Positions 57,067 to 64,000 of a stretch of 64,000 bases of DNA are shown one piece after another. Source of the DNA: Rhizomys pruinosus (lineage: Eukaryota; Chordata; Mammalia; Rodentia; Spalacidae); the NCBI GenBank assembly GCA_009823505.1, contig VZQC01004541.1, positions 1,694,590 to 1,758,589 of the forward strand, written 5' to 3'. Under the pieces are notes generated by a model. It was given only the letters and a program-made list of their open reading frames with translations. It ran no database searches and was not told where the DNA came from. Position numbers and translations under genes: made by a program. Each line of letters starts with the position of its first letter. Positions within the stretch are counted from its first letter, which is position 1.

Positions 57067-57294
57067 AATCAAACAGGGAATGCTAAGAGGGAGTTGCCTG
57101 TAGGGGAGGGGATCTACATATGATCGAAACATAGTGAATGGAACTTGAAAAAATTCAATTAAAAAGCCCTTTGATTGATGATATATACTTAAATGGATCA
57201 CTTATTTCATTTAAAGCAGTGTAGAGGCATGAAATTCTGGAGTCAATAAGCAGAATTATACCACACCCCCACACCTTCTCCACATCCCCCATAC

Positions 57295-57352
57295 ACACAT
57301 ATATACGTATATGTGTGTGTGTGTCTGTGTGTGTGTGTGTGTGTACGTATTA
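57295..57352. repeat. (GT)n microsatellite with a CACACATATA/TATATGTGTG palindrome
   Basis: AT-centred palindromic start followed by a GT run. Confidence 0.85.
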
Positions 57353-57841
57353 CTAAAAGTGAGAAACCTACAGCCAAGACTCAAAAATTACTTATTAGAG
57401 GGCCCACCATTGAAAGTGATATTAAAAGTACCAGGAAGTAATTTTTTTTTCCTTGCTGTAATTGGACATCTGACAAGAAACTTAAAGGGTAACAGATAAA
57501 GAATATATCTTGGCTTATATTGGAAGAAGGGATACAGCCCATCTGGGTGGGGAAGCATGGCTAGCTGTTTACAGAGATCAGCAGCCAATCAGTAGGCCTT
57601 ATGAGGAGCAGAGGAAGATCCATTAGATTCGACCACTGTGATGACACAGTCTCTGGACCTCCTAAGGCAGGCACTCAACTCTCCTGCAGTTTGGCTCTCT
57701 CTGACCAAAACATAAACCATTTCCTTGCAGGCTCATGGTCAGTGTTTTCACTGGGAAAGACTCTTAGGTCCACAATGACTACTGGGACAAGCACAAGCCC
57801 AAACCTAACCTCAGCTTTTTGGGATCATCCCTTTCCATTAA

Positions 57842-58260
57842 TGTAGCAGACAGAGTCCATCTTAAAAACCTCCTACTGGGGAAAAAAAGACCATGTGAAG
57901 CTGTTTGGACATGGTAGTGTCGAGTCAAGTTCACGTCTCTTACTGCCATCAAGCTGCAAGGCTTACTCCATCAAGGGAGAGTGAGAAGGGATACAGGTAG
58001 CCAGGGAAACGCACAGCAGGCTCCTTAAGATGGTGACAACTTGCTCCCGGAAGAGAAGACACGGTGGCAGAGAATGGCAGCAGAGAAAAGCCCCTGGGGG
58101 CAGACCTCTAAACAGGACCACTAAGGACAAAGGGAAAGAAGCTATCCAGTGGCCATGTAAGACCCGGGACCCAGCTCCTGTCCCGTGGACTCCCGGCTCC
58201 AGGACCCCTCCCTGTTGTTTGCGTACTTCAATAAAGCTGTTTCTGTAGCTTTTCCCATGC
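57842..58260 (+). mobile_element. Possible retroviral LTR, family unknown
   Basis: Begins TGTAGCAGACAG and has a polyadenylation signal (TTCAATAAAGCTG; AATAAA 58,230-58,235) with a short downstream tail, as in many LTRs. No second LTR, TATA box or target duplication was established. Confidence 0.35.
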
Positions 58261-58790
58261 TTTGCATTTCTCTCTCCAGACTGTCAATCCTTTGCCTGTC
58301 TCATGAACGAACTTGCCTATTCCATTGATAACCGCTGAAACCCTTTACACCGTGGGTTCATCTGGCCTCCTCCAGAAGTTCATGAGTGCCCTCCTGTGAC
58401 CCTCTTGGAGATCCCCATCTACTCTCTGAGGAGAATCGGGTGATTCTCTAGGCCAGACCCTAATGAATAGCCAAGACACCCTCACCCCTCGGGATCTATC
58501 ATATAAACTCAAGTTTTATTCGGTGTCTCCTTTACCCACTAAACCTCCTACAGAAAACTGCAACCCACTTCAGTGAATTCACCCTGACCCTGCTTTTTCA
58601 GGGAGACCTCTGAAACTATTCCTGGACTAAGATTAAGCTTTCCTAAAAGTTACAACTGACATCTTTTCTCCAGTTGCAAAGGCTGCATGCCTGCTCTCAG
58701 ACAATCCTGAAAATACCACTGGACTCTGTACTGGGTCTGCTGGCTGTCTGTTGCTTCCTCATTACTACTGTCACATATCTTAACATGTCA
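58261..58790. other. Unclassified sequence, possibly retroviral
   Basis: Single-copy within the window. It might be internal sequence of the element whose LTR-like segment precedes it, but no motif supports this. Confidence 0.25.
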
Positions 58791-58794
58791 TGTT

Positions 58795-58940
58795 TTGTTT
58801 TCGAGACAGGGTCTCCCTGTAGCCCCAGCTGTCCTGGAACTCACTATGTAGACCAGGCTGGCCTTGAACTCACAGAGATCCACCTGCCTCTGCTTCCTGA
58901 GTGCTGGGATTACAGGCATGCGCCACCACGCCGGGCCAGC
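58795..58940 (-). repeat. B1 SINE, antisense
   Basis: Complete antisense B1; ACATGTCATGT-like repeats flank it. Confidence 0.9.
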
Positions 58941-58984
58941 ATGTCATGTAAAAATCCTGTTCTTGTGTCACTTAAAATTTTTTT

Positions 58985-59140
58985 TGAGCGGGTGTGGTGG
59001 CACATGCCTTTAATCCTAGCACTTGGGAGGCAGAGGCAGGTGGATCTCTGTTGAGTTCACTGGTCTACGGAATGAGTTCCAGGCCAGCTGGGGCTACAGG
59101 GAGACCCTGTCTCAAAAAGACACACACACACACACACACA
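58985..59140 (+). repeat. B1 SINE with (CA)n tail
   Basis: B1 with a deletion of about 15 bases in its centre, followed by CA repeats. Confidence 0.88.
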
Positions 59141-59142
59141 TA

Positions 59143-59352
59143 TTTTTTTTAATTTATGTGTATGAGTGTATTGCCTGCATGTATGTAAGTGCACCCATGT
59201 CATGCAATACCTGTGGAGGTCAGAAGAGGATGTTGGATCAAGTGGAACTGGAGTTATAGACAGTTGTTAGCCGCTATGTGGGTGCTGGGAATGAAACCCG
59301 GGTCCTCTGTAAGAGCAACCAGTGCTCTTAACCACTGAGCCATCTCTCCATA
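59143..59352 (-). repeat. B2-type SINE, antisense
   Basis: Antisense B2 ending in a GAGCCATCTCTCCA head. Confidence 0.88.
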
Positions 59353-59529
59353 TCCACATCTTGTTAATCCGGTTCCTGCCTAAAACACAATCTTACCAGA
59401 TGTCCAAGAGTCTGTGATTTCTTCAACCACCACAACTGCATGCTCACGGAGGACTGCCTATCTGACTGCTCTTACATGTTAATTGGACTGGTGATATCTA
59501 CCCAACCATTCCATTAAAATGGACTCTAT

Positions 59530-59725
59530 GACTGGAGAGATGGGTCAGCGGTTAAGAGCAAATGGTGCTCCTTCAGAGGACCAAGGATCAGTTCCCGGCA
59601 TACCCCTGGTGGTTAACAATCATCCATAACTCTAGTTTCATGGGATCCAATGTTCTCTTCTGGCCTTCATGGGCACTGCACACATATGGTGTGCAGACAA
59701 AACCCATATATAGATAAAAGAAAAA
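59530..59725 (+). repeat. Diverged B2/B3 SINE
   Basis: Head ACTGGAGAGATGGGTCAGCGG and a diverged body. Confidence 0.75.
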
Positions 59726-59734
59726 TAGAATTTT

Positions 59735-59885
59735 TTTTTTGTATTTTTGAGACAGGGTCTCCCTGTAGCCCCAGCTGGCCTGGAGCTTACTCTGTAGACC
59801 AGGCTGGCCTTGAACTCACACAGATCTGCCTGCCTCTGCTTCCAGAGCGCTGGGATTAAAGGCGTGTGCCACCACGCCCAGCATT
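59735..59885 (-). repeat. B1 SINE, antisense
   Basis: Complete antisense B1. Confidence 0.9.
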
Positions 59886-60495
59886 TTTTTCTTTTTAAAT
59901 AGAATATTTTTAATAGATTAACAGTCCTTCCCCAAGAACCATTAAAATGGATTCCTATCTTGCTGCACTTACCACTTGTCCAAAACACTCATGAACGAGT
60001 GTAACCACAAATTCAGCTTCCGTGCATCTCCTCACTCTTCAGTTGAAAGCAGTTTGATCAGATGCTGGCCACATGAGCCAGGCTTCTGCTTATGCTAAAG
60101 CCACAAACCATAAGTAAATGGCTGTTCCCATGGGGACCCTTTAGTCAGGCACCTTCACTCTTCTGTTAGTAAGACAAAGAGAACATCTCTACCTCTAACG
60201 AACCCAATTACAAGACTCATGGGTGGTTAACTTTCAGTTCCCCTGATAAAATACTAAATAAACCTCAATTTGAGGTCCAAGAAAATGGCTTACTTGTAAA
60301 GTACCCATCCCATAGTCATAAGAGCAAGAAACCGGATCCCAAGGACCAAGTAAAAAGCTGGTGACAGTGCACATGCCTCCGATCCCAGGGGTGAGGAGCT
60401 GGAGGCTACAGGATGCCTGGGGAGTGCTGGGCTGCCAGTCTAAGGGAACTGGTGAAGAACTTGTTCAGTGAGAGAGCCTGTCTCAATAAAGAAGG
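59886..60495. other. Intron 1 sequence, nothing recognised
   Basis: No gene or clear repeat supported. Confidence 0.3.
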
Positions 60496-60499
60496 TGGA

Positions 60500-60647
60500 A
60501 AGCCGGGTGTGGTGGCGCACGCCTTTAATCCCAGCACTCGGGAGGCAGAGGCAGGGATCTTTGTGAGTTCAAGGCCAGCCTGGTCTACAGAGCGAGTTCC
60601 AGGACAGCTGGGGCTACAGGGAGACCCTGTCTTGAAAAGACCAAAAA

Positions 60648-60694
<47 letters not shown>

Positions 60695-60705
60695 AATAAA
60701 ATATA
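60500..60705 (+). repeat. B1 SINE with long (AAAT)n tail
   Basis: Complete B1 followed by about 13 AAAT units; AAGAAGGTGGA flanks both sides as a target duplication. Confidence 0.92.
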
Positions 60706-60719
60706 AAGAAGGTGGAGGG

Positions 60720-60945
60720 GAGCATCAAGATGGCTCATGGGTAAAGGTGCACTTACCTGACAAGCCTGACAAGTTCAGTTCAATCCACACAACCCACATA
60801 AGGGTGGAAGGAGAGAACCGACTCCACAAAGACGTCCTCAGGCCTCCACACATGCGTCATGGCAAATGTGAGCCCCTCCACACACATGATATAAACATGC
60901 ATACCTAACAATAATAAATAAAATTTCTAAATTAAAAAGATAAGG
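60720..60945 (+). repeat. B3-type SINE
   Basis: AAGATGGCTCATGGGTAAAGG head, GGAAGGAGAGAACCGACTCC centre and AATAAATAAA tail, matching the B3 family layout. Confidence 0.7.
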
Positions 60946-61880
60946 AGGAAAGTGTCATACAGAATCACTTAACATCAACCTCTGGCCTCCAAAAACACGG
61001 GGAGACCTTCACACATTCAGATGAACACATACACACACACAAACACACAATCTCAATTCAGTCCACGCTGAGAATCTGCTTGTGCTGAACTACCGCCTGG
61101 GAAGAACAGACCATTCTCAGGAAGCTCTTTAAAGTCCCTCCCACTCCACCAAATGACTAACAGAGTCCTAACAGACCACAAAGACTTCCAACTGGTGATG
61201 AGAAAATGAAACAGTCTCCATAACAATACGCCCAGAGTGTGAACCCTTCTCAGCAGGGATGTGGTTCCCCCATTTCTTTCCTATCTTAACTCACTCCTTT
61301 TTAAGAATGACTCTCTTCTGTGCTGGAATTTCCTAGGTCCCCACTTCCCATGGGGAAATCACTCCGCTGTCAGCTAACTTGACCTACACATGCATCACGG
61401 CCTTCATCACACCCAACATCCAAGTTTCCTCTAATAATCGGCAAGCCCTTTATAAGATCTTACCTAAAAGCTCTGCTCACGTGACACCATTCCTACAGTA
61501 CAGTGGGCATCATGTGCACGTGGGCACAGGGGTGGGTGGACACATGGCATCTTATCCTACCTTGTCAGCCGAATTAGCCATAAAAGTATAACATATCTCA
61601 GGGACCCACAAGTCGCTTAATGATCAAGTTCATCCTCTTGCTGTAGGACTCAAAAACCACTGTGCCTCTGTTAAAAGTAACAATAAAAAGATAATGAAGC
61701 AACAGTGGTCAGTCAGGAAAAGGAAAGCTGACACAGTTCCCTTCAGAAATTAAGTTCATGAGGAGAAAGGGTTTTAGGATCATGATTAGACTTAGAAGTG
61801 TGAGAAAGAACATTAGGTACAATACGCCGGACAGGCCAAGCTTGATGGAGGCCTTAAGAAGGAAAGGTCTCCTTAGAGAG
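60946..61880. other. Intron 1 unique sequence
   Basis: No gene or repeat family recognised. Confidence 0.3.
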
Positions 61881-61884
61881 TGGA

Positions 61885-62037
61885 ATGGAGAGATGACCGT
61901 TCAGCGCCTAAAAGGTGTACTTACAGATGACCCGAGTTTGATTCCCACCAACCACACAAGACCATTCACAATATGTAACTCCAGATCCAAGGGGATCTCT
62001 TATGTTTTGACCACTATGGACACCTGCACTCATGTGG

Positions 62038-62073
<36 letters not shown>

Positions 62074-62095
62074 CTAAAGATGAATCTTAAAAAAA
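61885..62095 (+). repeat. Diverged B2/B3 SINE ending in (CA)n
   Basis: GGAGAGATGACCGTTCAGCG head and a CA run at 62,039-62,070. Confidence 0.7.
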
Positions 62096-62679
62096 ATCTG
62101 GAGAGCCACTTCATTTAGTGTAAGAATTAGTGAGTGAGAAAGTAGGAGAAGAGAGATACAGACGTAAATAAAGGGACTTCTGGGTGGGAGCCCAGAGGAG
62201 CCTCTTCAAGGAAAGACCACACACCAATCCTCAGAGGACAGTCAAAGAAAAATCCCCTGAGCAATCCCAAGAACAAAGGAAACAGCAGAGATTTAAATTT
62301 CACATCATGTGATTGAGTTCAACAAAACTTACATGACAAAGAGCATGCAGGAGTCAGGTTCCATAATTTAAGAGCTGTCAAGTCACAGCACAGATCGCTT
62401 CTTAACACTGTCCAGAGAGAGCAGCACCGAGCTGCAGCAGTCAAGGATAATTTCACCAGGAGAAAAAGCAAACGTGGAAAGTAAGCGCACACTGCAGAGT
62501 GGGGGGCGCACAGAGCCGAGGGGCAGAGGCCAGGGGCTTCCTCTATGTGCAGACTTGTCAGTCCTGGTCTGCATTTTTCCTCCCCTCGCCGGGCCCTGTC
62601 ATCACAGTGGTCCCTTCCTTCCTTTCCCCATACCCCTTGTCCACACCGCAAACCCTTGTCCAAAAGCAGGCTCAGGCGC

Positions 62680-63100
62680 TCTGGACAGTCACCAACACTG
62701 AAGCCGCGCGGAGCCTCCTGGCTCAGCGCCTCGCCAAGAAGCAGCTGCAGCAGGAAATGCCACAGGCGGCCACGCGCGGAACCTGCTCGCCGGGACCGCA
62801 CAGGACGCGGGTCAGGCTGCTGCCCAGCCCGGGGAGGACCCAGCCCGGCTCCAGCGCCACTGCTCCCGTCTGGGGACAGCCGGCCCCACGCTCACCATGG
62901 CGCGGCTCCTGCGCTCCCCCGCTCTCCTCAGCTCCCCGCAGCGGCTCACGGTGCAGCACTCCGGACGCAGCCTTCCGCCACCGAGCAGACCCCGCAGCGT
63001 AGACCCCACAACATGGCGGCCGGGTAGAGCCCGCCTCCCGCCTCTAGTCGGCGCTCCTAATTGGGCAGCACCGAGGCCACCCCTGATGCTTAAGTGACAG
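62680..63100 (-). promoter_or_regulatory. CpG-rich promoter and 5' UTR of the KRAB zinc-finger gene
   Basis: High GC and CpG density surrounds exon 1. A CCAAT box (CCCAAT, minus strand) lies at about 63,059-63,064 and a YY1-like ATGGCGGC (plus strand) at about 63,012-63,019, both common at promoters of housekeeping-type and zinc-finger genes. The transcription start is not determined. Confidence 0.75.
62896..63010 (-). CDS. KRAB zinc-finger gene, exon 1 (5' UTR plus ATG)
   Basis: On the minus strand the sequence GCCGCGCCATG is followed at once by the donor GTGAGCG, so only the initiator ATG (62,896-62,898) is coding. Rodent KRAB genes commonly end exon 1 this way. Joined to exon 2 it gives MDSLKFEDV in frame. 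The 5' end of the exon is a guess. Intron 1 would be about 26.75 kb. The link is inferred from phase, orientation, promoter features and family structure. Confidence 0.78.
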
Positions 63101-63633
63101 GACGGCTAAAATGGTGGAGAAGCGCTTTTCTTTTTTTTTCTAAGAAAGCTTTTCTTAGCCCTGGCTTCCTCTCCAGGACAGACCCTGCCCAACCCCAGGA
63201 GATTGGCGTCCAAGCAGACCTGCTCCTGGCCTGGCAGAGCAGCTACTGCTGTCTCGAGCAACTCACTAGACACTTCCTGTTCTTCTTCCTCCGCACAGGG
63301 TCGCTCATAGGCACGTTCAATGTCCAATGTCATTGTCCCCTAGATTGCCACTTTGACACATTAAGGATTGTGTTAGAACCCAGGTCTCCTCTTCAAGAAG
63401 CTGGTCTTTCTAAGTGTCCAGATCTCACAGCCTGACCACACCAGGCTGTGCTTCCCTAGGCTGCACTCCTGCAGCTGTTTTGCCGAGACACAGTTAAGAA
63501 GATGTCTCTGCTATGGTTTCACAACCTCTAATTTGTGGTCCTACTCACTACCTGGCTCCTTTATTCTCCTCATCATATAGGCGGGTTATCCCAGACTAAG
63601 TCACATGGTGTGAAACTTCCTGCCACCCTCTGA

Positions 63634-63635
<2 letters not shown>
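63101..63635. other. Upstream intergenic sequence
   Basis: Beyond the CpG-rich segment; no further gene recognised. Confidence 0.35.

Positions 63636-63668
<33 letters not shown>
63636..63668. repeat. (AAT)n microsatellite
   Basis: About eleven trinucleotide units. Confidence 0.95.
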
Positions 63669-63671
<3 letters not shown>

Positions 63672-64000
63672 GTAAGTCATATATTTCTTTTGTTCTGGGA
63701 ACTTCTCTGAAGTCTCCTCTTGGCCACCCCTGGTCCCCACACAACAACACCTCGGTCCTGCAGCAAACTTCCCTTAGGTTAAGTCGTCCCTCTTAATGAA
63801 GCTCCTTTCTAGGGAAGCTGCTTCTTCTCATTAAGGCTCAATTCATGTCTGCCTCTGACATACTCCTTTTTGGAAGTAGTTTGACAGTTCCAGAAAACTC
63901 CATCTTCTGCAGGTAAGCTGAGTAAAACTCATTGGTGAGCTTTAATGTAATCAAACATTGGTTTTGACACTAGAACTTTAAAAAGGGGTAAATGTTGGCT

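Larger units (their letters stand above)
53190..57165 (+). mobile_element. LINE-1 (Lx-like), rearranged and decayed, with nested SINEs
   Basis: An ORF1-like piece (NFPHLRKEIPMKV near 53,260) is followed after a deletion by ORF2 pieces (YLGINLRKEVKDLYN near 53,500; YLIFDKGAKT near 53,955; later blocks to about 55,250) and then a long 3' UTR to about 57,165. Frames are broken. A B2 (54,452-54,690) and three B1s (55,395; 56,703; 56,908) lie inside it. Confidence 0.8.

Noticed and set aside
57842..60320. A full gammaretroviral provirus
   Set aside because: Only one LTR-like segment was seen and no gag, pol or env motif, so only a low-confidence LTR call was kept.
62319..63027. Plus-strand frames of 160-167 codons at the CpG-rich promoter
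   Set aside because: GC-rich DNA opens several frames on both strands. No signal or domain is seen, and the minus-strand exon 1 explains the region better, although a bidirectional transcript cannot be excluded.

Overview
The window looks like muroid rodent DNA. It is dense in B1 (7SL-derived) and B2/B3 (tRNA-derived) SINEs, Lx-like LINE-1 and MaLR/ORR1-type LTRs. The recurrent B1 right half (AGCTGGGGCTACAGGGAGACC) differs from the house-mouse form I know, so I would place it in a non-Mus muroid, as inference only. I found no bacterial features, CRISPR arrays, rRNA or functional tRNA genes.

The one well-supported gene is an unnamed KRAB/C2H2 zinc-finger gene on the minus strand. It runs from a CpG-rich promoter and first exon near 62.9-63.1 kb to a zinc-finger exon ending at 31,273. 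Four exons join in one frame: the ATG exon (donor at 62,895), a 127-bp KRAB-A exon (36,017-36,143), a 61-bp KRAB-b-like exon (35,760-35,820) and the finger exon (31,273-33,796). The model predicts about 904 residues with 22 complete fingers. A B2 SINE has landed in the finger array and supplies the last six residues and the stop codon. Decayed fingers continue beyond it.

Layout. 0-15 kb: SINEs, several LTR remnants, a possible 3' terminal exon near 1.34-1.73 kb and an orphan CpG-rich promoter-like segment at 7.26-7.62 kb. 15-27.6 kb: a block of about 6.1 kb (15,043-21,165) followed by an indel-ridden second copy (21,172 to about 27,540). The 260-base N gap of the first copy is covered by sequence in the second, which points to a false duplication made during gap filling. 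27.6-31 kb: SINEs and non-coding sequence. 31-36.2 kb: the zinc-finger gene 3' part, with a perfect 27-bp hairpin and a roughly 250-bp inverted duplication in its introns. 36.2-62.9 kb: intron 1, holding two degenerate same-strand endogenous retroviral units, a nested MaLR provirus with matching target duplications, and two LINE-1 elements.

The segment 40,821 to about 44,579 appears inverted. Flipping it reunites a LINE-1 with its 3' end, a retroviral internal region with its continuation, and the two target duplications of a B1. This is probably an assembly error.

The most novel biology is a chimeric B2-B1 SINE. Three copies share one fusion point, two are flanked as single units by target duplications, and one has an empty site in a paralogous segment.
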